From NCBI RefSeq assembly GCF_052072235.1, contig NZ_CM125436.1:2102001-2166000 (forward strand): a DNA stretch of 64,000 nt. Reading direction: 5' to 3'. Position numbers and translations under genes: made by a program. Source of the stretch: Brevibacillus_D fluminis_A. Lineage in GTDB: Bacteria; Bacillota; Bacilli; Brevibacillales; Brevibacillaceae. A model generated the notes under the pieces. It ran no database searches, was not told where the DNA came from, and saw only the letters and a program-made list of their open reading frames with translations. The first letter of the stretch is position 1; the number at the start of each line of letters is the position of its first letter. Below, one piece after another: positions 7,354 through 15,751 of the stretch.

Positions 7354-7683
7354 TTACAATAGTACATCCAAAATCTTTTTTGCATGCTCCCAGTTGTGTT
7401 TGTTCGTTGTGTAGGTTTGCCGCCCTTTTTCCGTGATGCGGTAATATTTCCGGCGGCCGCCTTGCGTCTCGTCTCCCCAATAGGAGACGATGTTTTCTTC
7501 CTGTTCCAGCCGTTTGAGGCTCGAATACATCGTCGCTTCCTTTAGCTCATACTCTCCGTTGGAGGAGGAATGGATGAGCTTTGCGATTTCGTAGCCGTAT
7601 TTGTCGCCTTGACCGAGCAATTTCAAAATCATGGTATCGGTATGACCCCTGAGCAAGTCGGAAGTGATCTTGCTTTCCATCAT
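7354..7683 (-). CDS. PadR-family transcriptional regulator
   Basis: A 109-residue winged-helix repressor with the PadR pattern: LRGHTDTMILKLLGQGDKYG, the recognition helix region EATMYSSLKRLE, and the wing GGRRKYYRITEKG. A C-terminal helix serves for dimerisation. The start is ATG 7683, after AGGAGGTGAG; the second ATG at 7680 is possible. It lies upstream of the HAAS-pentapeptide gene in one operon and probably represses its own promoter at 7705-7733. Confidence 0.88.
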   Translation of the reverse strand: MMESKITSDLLRGHTDTMILKLLGQGDKYGYEIAKLIHSSSNGEYELKEATMYSSLKRLEQEENIVSYWGDETQGGRRKYYRITEKGRQTYTTNKHNWEHAKKILDVLL

Positions 7684-7704
7684 ATCCCTCACCTCCTGAG
7701 TTAT

Positions 7705-7733
7705 AATGTACACTATATTACTATGTCTGTCAA
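7705..7733 (-). promoter_or_regulatory. Promoter of the padR operon
   Basis: On the minus strand, TTGACA (7728-7733) and TACATT (7705-7710) are 17 bases apart. The A+T-rich, partly palindromic spacer is a likely PadR operator. Confidence 0.7.
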
Positions 7734-7844
7734 AGTAATGTTTTCGTCATTGTTATTTTTGGGCATGGAGCATGACGGAATGGAATATGTGGAAGTCGGG
7801 GAGGAACGCGTCGGCGTTTTGCTCCGCTAGAGACAAGAATGAAC

Positions 7845-7878
7845 AAGACCGCCTTTGTGTGAAAAAGGCGGTCTTTCG
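7845..7878. terminator. Bidirectional terminator
   Basis: AAGACCGCCTTT pairs with AAAGGCGGTCTT. It is oriented for the deacylase gene ending at 7894 on the minus strand. Confidence 0.8.
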
Positions 7879-7893
7879 TTGGTAGCATGTCGA

Positions 7894-8340
7894 TCAGTCG
7901 AGGTAGGCCACCACGCGGTTCAGCTGCTCCAAGGCTTCCGGGTGCAGCTTGAGCGTGGAGGCGGGATGGCCTGTCCCGCCATAAACGCTTGAAAAGCGAA
8001 ATAATGCTCGATCGAGGATACAGGGAAGCTCCAACCCTACCAAGGGGACGCTGCCGACGCGATAGCCGGTAATCCGCAAGACGTCCCTGGGCGGGGCGAG
8101 CTTCACCTGTGCAACGCCCAGGATGGCCGCGATCTCCTCCAACCGCACGCGTCCGCGCGCCCCCGATACGATCAGCGCGACATAACCGTTGTCTGTGGCC
8201 AAAATCAAGGTAGGAGCGGTCTGGCCCAGTTCAATGCCCAAATAATCCGCTCCTTCCTGTGCCGTCCGAAGATGTTCAGGGTGGGAGAGGATGTCATGCG
8301 GAATCTGTTTTTCTTGCAAAAGCGATTGGATTGGTTCCAT
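7894..8340 (-). CDS. YbaK/ProX-type aminoacyl-tRNA deacylase-like protein
   Basis: A 148-residue YbaK/prolyl-tRNA synthetase-associated domain. The family hydrolyses mischarged tRNAs such as Ala-, Cys- or Ser-tRNA. Matching features are SHPEHLRTAQEGADYLG, ALIVSGARGRVRLEE with the usual basic residue region, and a late glycine-rich GGTGHPASTL loop. The start is ATG 8340, after AAAAGGAG; an upstream TTG frame includes that site and is rejected. It is monocistronic with a terminator behind. The exact substrate is not predictable. Confidence 0.85.
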   Translation of the reverse strand: MEPIQSLLQEKQIPHDILSHPEHLRTAQEGADYLGIELGQTAPTLILATDNGYVALIVSGARGRVRLEEIAAILGVAQVKLAPPRDVLRITGYRVGSVPLVGLELPCILDRALFRFSSVYGGTGHPASTLKLHPEALEQLNRVVAYLD

Positions 8341-8444
8341 AAGCGATCGATCTCCTTTTGAAAACAAGCACCCGCGCCTGTGATGGAAAAGGGAAGCGTT
8401 GTCCGGAGCGGTGCTGCTCGCGGTTTTGGCGATTGTCGTTTTTT

Positions 8445-9029
8445 CTATCCCTGCCCGTGTTCGCGTGCGCGCGCCATCGTTTCCTGATCGATCAGCTCGC
8501 GCAGCGAGGCGATCAGCGGATCAAACTGCGCCGCAGCCCGGCCATAGTCCAAATTGAACACATAATCAAAGCCGCTCGGGTTCTTCCCCTGGTTATGTTG
8601 AAGAATCGTTTCCATCTTGTCCAGCGCTTTGGCGAGCTTCGCTTCTTTTGTCTCGGCGGCGTTATACTCGTGCCACAGCGCGAGCAATTTTTGCCGGGTG
8701 GAAGAAGCGAGCGGCTGGGACAGGGTAGTGATGGCAGCCTCTTCCTTCCGCTCCTTTTCCGCCTTGTCGACGGGGATCGTGGCGGATACATCGCCATCGT
8801 AGCATTCGCCAAGGTCATGGATGAGGCACATGCGCAACACTTTGTCGCAGTCGACATCGGGAAAGTAATCCTCAAGAATGAGGGCGAACATGGTGAGCCG
8901 CCATGAATGCTCGGCGATGCTTTCGCGCCGCGCCTTGCCGGTCCATGCCGTCCGCTGCTGGTCCTTCAATCGCTCCAGCTCTTTGATGAACGAAAGGATA
9001 TGGTGTTTTTCGCTTTCAGTCGGTTTCAT
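8445..9029 (-). CDS. HD-domain phosphohydrolase (YfbR/HDDC2-like)
   Basis: A 194-residue HD-superfamily protein. The metal site is built from H in SIAEHSWR (near residue 41), HD in LIHDLGE (near 70), and a later aspartate in LDKMET. This order and length match the HDDC2/YfbR group of nucleoside 5-prime-monophosphate phosphatases. Its start codon overlaps the stop of the upstream DUF606 gene by four bases (ATGA), so it is translated together with the transporter pair. A nucleotide-related job for that operon is possible but unproven. Confidence 0.87.
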   Translation of the reverse strand: MKPTESEKHHILSFIKELERLKDQQRTAWTGKARRESIAEHSWRLTMFALILEDYFPDVDCDKVLRMCLIHDLGECYDGDVSATIPVDKAEKERKEEAAITTLSQPLASSTRQKLLALWHEYNAAETKEAKLAKALDKMETILQHNQGKNPSGFDYVFNLDYGRAAAQFDPLIASLRELIDQETMARAREHGQG

Positions 9030-9505
9030 GCTCGCACGTTGAACTCCTTTTTGTAATCTGCAGATGTTGCCGCAGCTTTTTGGTCGATGACAAAATTATA
9101 CAACATGCCGGAAAGGATCAGGAGACCGCCGACAATTTTTCCTGCCGTGATCGGATGCCCTACGGCATAGTCGATGAGCATGCTCGCAAACAGCTGGCCG
9201 ACGAACATGAGCAGTGTCGAATAGATGGCAGGGATGGTCGGAATGACGATGTTGGACAAGGCGACGATCAGGACGCCGACCGCGCCGCCAAGATACGCCC
9301 AAAACGGGATGCTTCCCCATGGGATGCCTGCGAACGCCAATCCATCGCCTGCAGCAAAAAGCATCACCGCAGAACCGGCCAAGCCTACGAGATAATTGAT
9401 CCAGGTGCCTTGCAGCACCCCGATTCTGCGCGCAAGATGCGAATTGATGATCATGGAAAAAATGATGAGCACACCGATGATGAGTGCCAAAATGATGTAC
9501 AGCAT
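9026..9505 (-). CDS. DUF606/YdcZ-family DMT transporter subunit B
   Basis: A 159-residue membrane protein with five hydrophobic segments of the small DMT (YdcZ) family. It opens with LYIILALIIGVLIIFSMIIN and ends with a short polar tail. Such half-size proteins typically occur as tandem pairs that form antiparallel heterodimers; its partner ends 12 bases upstream at 9518. GAAAGGAG precedes the ATG. Substrate unknown. Confidence 0.85.
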   Translation of the reverse strand: MLYIILALIIGVLIIFSMIINSHLARRIGVLQGTWINYLVGLAGSAVMLFAAGDGLAFAGIPWGSIPFWAYLGGAVGVLIVALSNIVIPTIPAIYSTLLMFVGQLFASMLIDYAVGHPITAGKIVGGLLILSGMLYNFVIDQKAAATSADYKKEFNVRA

Positions 9506-9517
9506 GCGTTCTCCTTT

Positions 9518-9940
9518 CTAAAACAGGGCCATCGCGGCGATGCCCGCGCAAACCAGGCCCATTCCGACGAGCTTGGAGCGGGTAAATGCGACACGCTTCA
9601 TCCCGAATAAGCCGAAATGGTCGATGATGCCGGACGCGACCGACCGTCCGAGCAAACCGAGCGATGCGGTCAGGGCTACGCCGAGGTGAGCAAAGCAGAT
9701 GTTGTTGAACAGCACCATAAAGATGCCGATTGCGCCTGCGGAATAAAGGTACAAAGGAATGCCTTTGCCTATCGTCAGCCGTGTCCGCTTGATGATCAGA
9801 AGCAGGCTGATGGTGATAAGCCCGACGGCATGAATGATGAGAAGCGATGGCGTATCGCCTGTGCGGCCAGCCAAAATCGCATTGAAGGCGAGCATGACCG
9901 CGATGAAAACGCCGATTGCGGAAGCATAGACTTTGTTCAT
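9518..9940 (-). CDS. DUF606/YdcZ-family DMT transporter subunit A
   Basis: A 140-residue, five-helix membrane protein paralogous to its neighbour at 9026. It opens with MNKVYASAIGVFIAVMLAFN and has a conserved glycine-rich fourth helix (ALTASLGLLGRSVASG). The ribosome site is AAGGAGG. It is first in a three-gene minus-strand unit with the second half-transporter and the HD hydrolase. It diverges from the Crp/Fnr-type gene at 10048, which probably controls it. Confidence 0.85.
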   Translation of the reverse strand: MNKVYASAIGVFIAVMLAFNAILAGRTGDTPSLLIIHAVGLITISLLLIIKRTRLTIGKGIPLYLYSAGAIGIFMVLFNNICFAHLGVALTASLGLLGRSVASGIIDHFGLFGMKRVAFTRSKLVGMGLVCAGIAAMALF

Positions 9941-9999
9941 GTAATCCTCCTTCTCATGATATAGTTATGACACTACCACGTCCGCGCGGGTAACGATGA

Positions 10000-10011
10000 T
10001 GACAGATGTCA
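10000..10011. promoter_or_regulatory. Candidate operator between DUF606 pair and Crp/Fnr gene
   Basis: TGACAGATGTCA is a perfect inverted repeat with TGACA arms and a two-base centre. It lies in the divergent intergenic region. It is a plausible site for the adjacent Crp/Fnr-type regulator, whose family favours TGTGA/TGACA half sites. Confidence 0.4.
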
Positions 10012-10047
10012 CAGGACAACCTCGGCAGCAAAAAGGGGCAAGGGTTC

Positions 10048-10725
10048 ATGCAAAAAGTAATGGATACGGGGAAAATCCGGCATGCGATCGAGACGTATGG
10101 GCTTGATCAGATTTTGACAGCCGGGACTATGGCGCACATCGAGCTGTTCCGCTTCGGCAGGCATGAGCATTTGTGCAAAGCGGAGGAGCAGCTGGACTAT
10201 TTGCTTTTTTTGATCGAAGGCAAAGCGAAAGTCTACATGCCCCAGAAAAACGGGAAAGCGCTGCTGCTGCAGTTTTATAAACCGCTTAAAGTGATTGGCG
10301 ACATTGAGTTCATGACGATGGATCATGCCAATTCCAACATTCAGGCGATCGAGGAGACGTATTGTCTGGCAGTCCCGATGGAGGTTATTCGCAAATGTCA
10401 GCTGGATGATCCGGCGTTTCTGCGTTACATGTGCGCAAGCTTGGGGGACAAGTTGTTTCGGCTGTCCAAATACAGCTCGCAAAATTTGCTTTATCCGCTG
10501 GAAAACAGGGTCGCCAGCTACATTCTCGCACATGAGGAAAGCGGCTGTGCGGGCAGCATGCACAGCATGACAGAAGTTGCCGAGCTGCTCGGAACCAGCT
10601 ATCGCCACCTGCTGCGCACGTTCACGAATTTGTGCAAGCAGGGCGCGATTGTCAAAATGCGGGACCGTTTCGAAATCCTCGACAAAGGGCTTTTGCAGGA
10701 GCTGGCGCGCGACCTGTATGAATAG
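10048..10725 (+). CDS. Crp/Fnr-family transcriptional regulator (YeiL-like)
   Basis: About 225 residues. An N-terminal cyclic-nucleotide-binding-type beta barrel (residues about 20-130, LLFLIEGKAKVYMPQKNGKALLLQFY) is joined by a long helix to a winged helix (TEVAELLGTSYRHLLRTFTNL). No FNR-type N-terminal cysteine cluster is present. The ATG at 10048, behind AAGGGG, is preferred over ATG 10006, which has no ribosome site and overlaps the candidate operator. Its position divergent from the DUF606 pair, and the LysR gene 28 bases downstream, suggest local control of transport. Confidence 0.85.
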   Translation: MQKVMDTGKIRHAIETYGLDQILTAGTMAHIELFRFGRHEHLCKAEEQLDYLLFLIEGKAKVYMPQKNGKALLLQFYKPLKVIGDIEFMTMDHANSNIQAIEETYCLAVPMEVIRKCQLDDPAFLRYMCASLGDKLFRLSKYSSQNLLYPLENRVASYILAHEESGCAGSMHSMTEVAELLGTSYRHLLRTFTNLCKQGAIVKMRDRFEILDKGLLQELARDLYE

Positions 10726-10753
10726 AGTGACAACGCTTGGGGGTGCAGCATGA

Positions 10754-11620
10754 ATGGAATTACGCCATTTGAAAACGTTTCATGTCGTGGCCGAGTGTCT
10801 CAATTTGACCAAAGCGGCAGACATTTTGAAGTATAGCCAGCCGACAATCAGCTTGCAGATTCAGGCGCTGGAGAAAGAGATCGGCCATACGCTGCTCTCC
10901 CGCGTCGGGAAACGGACATTCCTCACGCCGACGGGAAAGCTTTTGAAAAAGCATACGGAAAAGCTGTTTTCCGATCTCGATGAGCTGGAGCAAGATTTAA
11001 AGCGGCTGGAAAAGCCGTTCGGCACGCTGACGATCGCGGCGCCTGAATTTTATTGCAGCTATTACTTGTCCCAACTGATCAGCGTCTATCTCGACCTGCA
11101 TCCGCAAGTGCAGATGAAGATGCTTTGCTACAACAGCAAGGAAACGATCAAGCTGATTGACTCGAACAAGGCGGATATCGGCATTATTGCCGGCACCTGC
11201 AATCGATCGGGGATCGAGGAAATCTTGATCGATCAGGAAGATTTGGTGCTGGTAGCGGACTCCGAGGTCGCGAGGGGCAAAACGGCTGTGGAGCTTTTTG
11301 CCGAGAAACCGTTCATCACGTATGACATCGAGGGCGTGATCAAAGACTGTCTGGATGAAATCAACTGCAAACCTGTCTCCACGATCGAGTGCGGCAGCGA
11401 GGAAGCGATCAAGCGCGCCGTCGTCATGAAAGCGGGGATTGCGCTGATCAGCGACATCCTCATTGAAAAAGAGGTCGAGGAAGGAAGTCTCGTCGTATTG
11501 GAGCGGTTCCCCAAACGGCTCTCGACCTACCTCATCTATCCGAAGGACGAGCGCGATTTCAGCACGGTCAGCAGCTTTGTCGATGTGCTGCTGGAAACGT
11601 GGCAGACGCTGCGAACCTGA
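10754..11620 (+). CDS. LysR-family transcriptional regulator
   Basis: A 288-residue LysR protein. The winged-helix N-terminus (MELRHLKTFHVVAECLNLTKAADIL, recognition helix QPTISLQIQALE) spans residues 1-65. A periplasmic-binding-protein-like effector domain begins near residue 90 (GTLTIAAPEFYCSYYLSQLIS). Starting at 10754 places it eight bases behind GGGGGTG. It is 28 bases after the Crp/Fnr gene and ends at a terminator, so it may be read with that gene. The target is unknown; the epimerase-like gene at 11816 is one candidate. Confidence 0.9.
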   Translation: MELRHLKTFHVVAECLNLTKAADILKYSQPTISLQIQALEKEIGHTLLSRVGKRTFLTPTGKLLKKHTEKLFSDLDELEQDLKRLEKPFGTLTIAAPEFYCSYYLSQLISVYLDLHPQVQMKMLCYNSKETIKLIDSNKADIGIIAGTCNRSGIEEILIDQEDLVLVADSEVARGKTAVELFAEKPFITYDIEGVIKDCLDEINCKPVSTIECGSEEAIKRAVVMKAGIALISDILIEKEVEEGSLVVLERFPKRLSTYLIYPKDERDFSTVSSFVDVLLETWQTLRT

Positions 11621-11636
11621 ATGCAACAGGCAAGGA

Positions 11637-11668
11637 GAAACCCGCATGTGCGCAGGGTTTCTTTTTTG
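11637..11668 (+). terminator. Terminator of the lysR-type gene
   Basis: GAAACCC pairs with GGGTTTC around GCATGTGCGCA, followed by six T. Confidence 0.82.
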
Positions 11669-11815
11669 TTGGAAAACGCGAATCCCCAAATTTTTTAATG
11701 GTTAGCATTGTGGATTCCAATTTTTCATCGCGAAAGAAATGCTCTACGATAAGATAACAGAAAAGTAAAAAAACATGGCCCATTTCACGAAACAGAAACA
11801 AAAGGAGTCGTTGTC

Positions 11816-12925
11816 ATGAACATTACCTCGATTGAAATTTTTACCACAAACCTTCCGCTGCATCGCCCATTCATCGTCTCGTATGACACGTATTTCGACT
11901 TGCCGAGCATCGTTGTGAAGGTAACAACGGATGAAGGAATTGTTGGGTACGGGGAAGCCGTGCCGGATTCGCATGTGACGGGGGAGACGTCCGCCAGCAC
12001 GTATGCGATGCTGGAGCATGATTTGGCGCCGGCGCTGATCGGCCAGGACCCGTTCCAGCTGGAGCGCGTGCATGAACGCATGAATGCCATCGTCAAATAC
12101 GCTCCGTCCGCCAAGGCGGCCCTCGATCTGGCCTGTTATGACATCATCGGCAAAGCGACGGGGCAGCCGGTGTACAAGCTGCTTGGCGGTGCATATCATG
12201 AAACGCTTGACGTGCCGTGTGTCATCAGCATTTTGGCGCCGGAGGAAATGGCACGCCAGGCGGCGAAGGCAATCGCAGAGGGGTATACCAACATCAAGAT
12301 CAAGGTAGGCGGCGATCCAGCGGTGGACGTGCAGCGCATCCGCGCCGTGCGCGATGCGATCGGCTTCGAGGTTCCGCTCCGCGTGGACGCGAACCAGGGC
12401 TGGCGCACTGCGGCGACAACGCTGCGCGTGCTCAAGCAGATCGAGGATTGCCGAATCGAATGGATCGAGCAGCCGGTGGTCGCCGATGATATCATTGGCT
12501 TGGCCGAAATCCGCCAAAAAACCACGATTCCCGTCATGATCGACGAAGGGCTGCATGGCGACAAGGAGATGCGCGAGGTGATCGTCCGGCAGGCTGCGGA
12601 TTTGATCAATATCAAGCTGATGAAATGCGGCGGAATTTTTCCTGCATGCAAGCTCGTCGCCCAAGCGGAGCTGGCGGGCATCGGCTGCCAGGTAGGCTCG
12701 ATGGTCGAATCCGCGATTGCCACCGCAGCAGGGGCACATCTCTCGCTTGCGAAAAAAGCCATCTTTTCCAACGAGATGGTCGGCCCGCTCATGTTTTCCC
12801 GCGATTTCGGCAAGCTTACCTATGAAAACCATCAGCTCAAGCTGAGCGATCGCCCGGGGTTGGGCGTCGACGTGGATGAAGCGGTCGTCCGCGAGCTTGC
12901 GGTGCGTTCCGTACGGATCAGCTAA
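11816..12925 (+). CDS. Enolase-superfamily dipeptide epimerase-like enzyme
   Basis: A 369-residue member of the mandelate racemase/muconate cycloisomerase group. It shows the catalytic KxK lysines (NIKIKVGG near residue 162), the metal ligands in VDANQGW, WIEQP and IDEGL, and the second-side lysine in NIKLMKCGG. This pattern matches L-Ala-D/L-Glu-type dipeptide epimerases (YkfB), which help recycle murein peptides. Specificity within the superfamily is notoriously variable, so other dipeptides are possible. AAAAGGAG precedes the ATG. It is monocistronic with a bidirectional terminator shared with cydB. Confidence 0.83.
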   Translation: MNITSIEIFTTNLPLHRPFIVSYDTYFDLPSIVVKVTTDEGIVGYGEAVPDSHVTGETSASTYAMLEHDLAPALIGQDPFQLERVHERMNAIVKYAPSAKAALDLACYDIIGKATGQPVYKLLGGAYHETLDVPCVISILAPEEMARQAAKAIAEGYTNIKIKVGGDPAVDVQRIRAVRDAIGFEVPLRVDANQGWRTAATTLRVLKQIEDCRIEWIEQPVVADDIIGLAEIRQKTTIPVMIDEGLHGDKEMREVIVRQAADLINIKLMKCGGIFPACKLVAQAELAGIGCQVGSMVESAIATAAGAHLSLAKKAIFSNEMVGPLMFSRDFGKLTYENHQLKLSDRPGLGVDVDEAVVRELAVRSVRIS

Positions 12926-12945
12926 CCATCCCGAATCAAAAAACA

Positions 12946-12981
12946 AAAACCCGCTGGCGCCACTTGGCCAACGGGTTTTTT
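12946..12981. terminator. Bidirectional terminator between epimerase and cydB
   Basis: AAAACCCG and TGGC pair with GCCA and CGGGTTTT, followed by a T run on both strands. Confidence 0.82.
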
Positions 12982-13007
12982 GCGCGTGTTGATCGGTAGC
13001 CGCACCG

Positions 13008-14027
13008 TCACGACCCTCTCCCGCGCTGCACATAATCCGCATTGAAAATAAACAGCCGCATCAGCAAATAAAGCGACGGGATCAACAGCAACAGCCCGCC
13101 GATAAAGGCGGCGATGAGCGCAGCGCCCATCGCTTCGCTGGTTACCCCGGATTCAATGGTCAGATGCGGATAAAGCAAATAAGGCAGATGCGAGCGGCCA
13201 TACCCGAAAAACGCGAAGGCGAACTGCAGCATCACGAAGATGAATGCCGTCCCGTACCATTTCCGCTGAATGTAGAGGGCCAGCGCGACCAAAAAACAGC
13301 CCAGCGATGCGATGAACATCCAGCTCATGTCCAGCATCCGCTCGAAATGCTCCGGGTTGTGATTGCGCAGCGTGAAAAAGGCGAAAAAGCTGAAGAAAAT
13401 CGTAGGCAAGCTGTTGTACAGCGCGAATTTGCGCAATAGCTCGCCGGCATCCATATCTTTTGCCCGATCGGCGTAATAGGCCAGAAACGATGCGCTGATA
13501 AACAGGACGCTCGTGAGCGCCAAAAAAACAACGACCCAGGAGTATGGGTTTTTGACCAGCGCGCCCGGCAGCAGCTCGACGTTTCGCCCTTGCACAGAAA
13601 TGAAGCCGCCCTCGGAAATGGTCATCAGCGTCGCGAGCGATGCCGGGATAAACAGGCCGGAAACACCATAGGCGAACAAATAAAAAATATTTTTCCGCGC
13701 GCCATAGTTGGCGAACGCATAAAAGGAACCGCGGATACACAAGAGCACCAGGGCGATGCTCCCGGGCACAAGCAGGGCGACCCCATACACGTAGGCGACA
13801 TCAGGGAAAAAGCTGATGACCGCGTACACGAAAAAAATCAGAAACACGTTCGTCACCTCCCAGACCGGGGAGAGGTAGCGCTCGATGATTTTGTTGATGA
13901 TATGGTCGCGCCGCGTCAGCTTGGCGTAAAAGGAAAAGAAACCGGCGCCGAAATCGATCGAGGCGACGATCAAATAGCCGTACAAGAAGACCCATGCGAT
14001 GATAACGCCTATCTCATGTAATTCCAT
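13008..14027 (-). CDS. cydB: Cytochrome bd ubiquinol oxidase subunit II
   Basis: A 339-residue membrane protein with about eight to nine helices. It has the CydB-type N-terminus (IGVIIAWVFLYGYLIVASIDFGAGFF) and the conserved YLSPVWEVTNVFLIFF region near residue 52. With CydA it forms the high-affinity, cyanide-tolerant terminal oxidase in the cytoplasmic membrane. GGAGAGAG precedes the ATG, and cydA ends 12 bases upstream. The bd oxidase is less sulfide-sensitive than haem-copper oxidases, which fits a cell also carrying the sulfide-detoxification operon. Confidence 0.93.
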   Translation of the reverse strand: MELHEIGVIIAWVFLYGYLIVASIDFGAGFFSFYAKLTRRDHIINKIIERYLSPVWEVTNVFLIFFVYAVISFFPDVAYVYGVALLVPGSIALVLLCIRGSFYAFANYGARKNIFYLFAYGVSGLFIPASLATLMTISEGGFISVQGRNVELLPGALVKNPYSWVVVFLALTSVLFISASFLAYYADRAKDMDAGELLRKFALYNSLPTIFFSFFAFFTLRNHNPEHFERMLDMSWMFIASLGCFLVALALYIQRKWYGTAFIFVMLQFAFAFFGYGRSHLPYLLYPHLTIESGVTSEAMGAALIAAFIGGLLLLIPSLYLLMRLFIFNADYVQRGRGS

Positions 14028-14039
14028 TCGCTCTCTCCT

Positions 14040-15389
14040 CTACAGAATGATCTTTTTGGCTTCCAGCTCCATCTCGGGGGGCGTCTGCCGAAACAGGCGG
14101 ATCAGCACCCTTACGACCAGCACGCCCAAAAACGCGTAAAGCAGGACAAACAAGACCAGCATTTCCGGCAAGTAAGCCGCCTGCGTGGCGGCCTCGCTTG
14201 TCCGCATGTATCCGCGCAAAATCCATGGCTGGCGCCCGACCTCCGCATAAATCCAGCCGCATTCCATCGCTAGCACGGCAAACGGGCCGCCTGCCATGAT
14301 CAAGGCCAAAAATGGGCGGTTCCATTTCGTCAGGCGCATCAGCTTCCCGCGCTTTTGCGCCAGCGTGACCACGACATACACGAGCGATATGACCAAGAGG
14401 TACGTCCCCAGGCCCACCATCAGATCAAAGAAATAATGGATATAGAGTGGCGGCCATTGGTCGCGTGGAAACTGGTCCAGGCCGATCACGGTCGCATCAG
14501 GCGTACCTTTCGCCAAAATGCTGAGCGCAAACGGCAAGCCGAGGGCATACTCCACCTGCAGCGTATCGGGATGCAGAATCCCGCCGACAATCAGCTTTGC
14601 CCGTTCTTCCGTATGGAAATGCCACTCCCCGGCGGCCAGTTTTTCCGGTTGATAGTCTGCCAGAAATTTTCCAGACAAGTCACCGATAAACGTATTGGCG
14701 AGCGAGAAAAGCAAACCCAGCACCATCGTGAAATGCAGAGCCTTTTTGTAATATACATGCTTTTTGCTGCGGTACAAGTGGAATGCGGCAAGCATGGCCA
14801 AGACGAACGACACGGTCAAAAAAGCGGAAGAGAGCACATGCGCCACTTTGGATGGGGTGGCCGGGTTGAACATCGCGAGCCACGGATCGATCCGGGTAAT
14901 GGTTCCGCCCGCAAGCGTGAAGCCCTGCGGGGTATTCATGAACGCATTGACCGTCGTGATGAAAAAGGCCGACCCGACGGAGCCGATCATGATCGGGATG
15001 GAGAGTACCCAGTGGAGCCACGGATTTTTGAAACGATCCCAGGTGTACAGGTAAACGCCTAAAAAGATCGCCTCGAAAAAGAAGGCGAACGTCTCCAAAA
15101 AGAGCGGGAGCCCGATCACTTTGCCTGCAACCTGCATGAAGCCGGGCCAAAGAAAGACAAGCTGAAGCGCGATGCACGTGCCCGTGACGACACCGATCGC
15201 GACGGTAATGACGTAGCCGCGCGCCCACCTGCGGGCGAGCAGATGGTAGTGCGGGTCTTTTTTGCGCAGCCCGATGAATTCCGCAAGCGAGATGAAAAGC
15301 GGCATCCCGACACCGAGCGTCGCGAAAATGATATGAAAGCCGAGTGTGATAAAGGTCAACAGTCGCGCGAGGACGATTTGGTCAAACAT
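14040..15389 (-). CDS. cydA: Cytochrome bd ubiquinol oxidase subunit I
   Basis: A 449-residue subunit holding the haems b558, b595 and d. Visible features are the N-terminal LARLLTFITLGFHIIFA with the axial histidine, LETFAFFFEAIFLGVYLY in helix III, and the methionine/histidine positions of helices IV-V. The quinol-binding Q-loop is short, as usual in Bacillota. The ribosome site is AAGGAGATC. It is followed by cydB and preceded by a 33-residue membrane ORF with its own ribosome site, which suggests a three-gene operon. No cydCD genes are in the window. Confidence 0.94.
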   Translation of the reverse strand: MFDQIVLARLLTFITLGFHIIFATLGVGMPLFISLAEFIGLRKKDPHYHLLARRWARGYVITVAIGVVTGTCIALQLVFLWPGFMQVAGKVIGLPLFLETFAFFFEAIFLGVYLYTWDRFKNPWLHWVLSIPIMIGSVGSAFFITTVNAFMNTPQGFTLAGGTITRIDPWLAMFNPATPSKVAHVLSSAFLTVSFVLAMLAAFHLYRSKKHVYYKKALHFTMVLGLLFSLANTFIGDLSGKFLADYQPEKLAAGEWHFHTEERAKLIVGGILHPDTLQVEYALGLPFALSILAKGTPDATVIGLDQFPRDQWPPLYIHYFFDLMVGLGTYLLVISLVYVVVTLAQKRGKLMRLTKWNRPFLALIMAGGPFAVLAMECGWIYAEVGRQPWILRGYMRTSEAATQAAYLPEMLVLFVLLYAFLGVLVVRVLIRLFRQTPPEMELEAKKIIL

Positions 15390-15408
15390 GGAGCGATCTC
15401 CTTTCCGG

Positions 15409-15510
15409 TCACGACCGAATCAGTTTGGCGAGCAGCGAGAGCAAGAGGAGCAAGGAGACGGCAAACGAGAGGAGCGCCAGTTTTTTCTCCTGATTTTGCA
15501 CAGACTTCAT
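15409..15510 (-). CDS. Small single-helix membrane protein upstream of cydA (candidate CydX/CydS-like subunit)
   Basis: A 33-residue reading frame behind TTGGAGGG: MKSVQNQEKKLALL, then a single leucine-rich membrane helix, then AKLIRS. It is 19 bases upstream of cydA on the same strand, so it is almost certainly cotranscribed. Very small one-helix subunits (CydX in proteobacteria, CydS in Geobacillus) bind CydA in bd oxidases. This peptide has the right size and genomic place, but I see no clear residue similarity to either, so a third subunit is only a candidate role. A generic operon-leading small membrane protein is the alternative. Confidence 0.6.
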   Translation of the reverse strand: MKSVQNQEKKLALLSFAVSLLLLLSLLAKLIRS

Positions 15511-15618
15511 CCGCGAATCCCTCCAATACATGCGTTATCGTTCCCGCAGCCGCTCGTATTTATGCAATCTTTACCAATCGAAAGGGAGGCTGCAAGCTGC
15601 GGGCGCGATGCGGCAATT

Positions 15619-15646
15619 AAAAAAAGGAGGGCGTCCCCTCCTTTTT
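15619..15646. terminator. Terminator between the TetR gene and the cyd operon
   Basis: AAAAAGGAGGG pairs with CCCTCCTTTTT around a short loop. On the minus strand it ends in seven T and terminates the tetR-type gene before cyd transcription. The rest of 15511-15751 shows no gene; I could not place a convincing cyd promoter. Confidence 0.8.
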
Positions 15647-15751
15647 GGCATGGCGATTCATTTGACGATGGAGTGCAGTTGGATGCAGGCAGGCAAGCGG
15701 ATCGATCCGCACGAGCTGCCGCGTGCCTGACCTGCCCAGACAAGCTTGCTA

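Noticed and set aside
10765..10785. cre-like site TGAAAACGTTTCA
   Set aside because: It lies inside the LysR coding sequence and misses required positions of the catabolite-response consensus; chance is likely.
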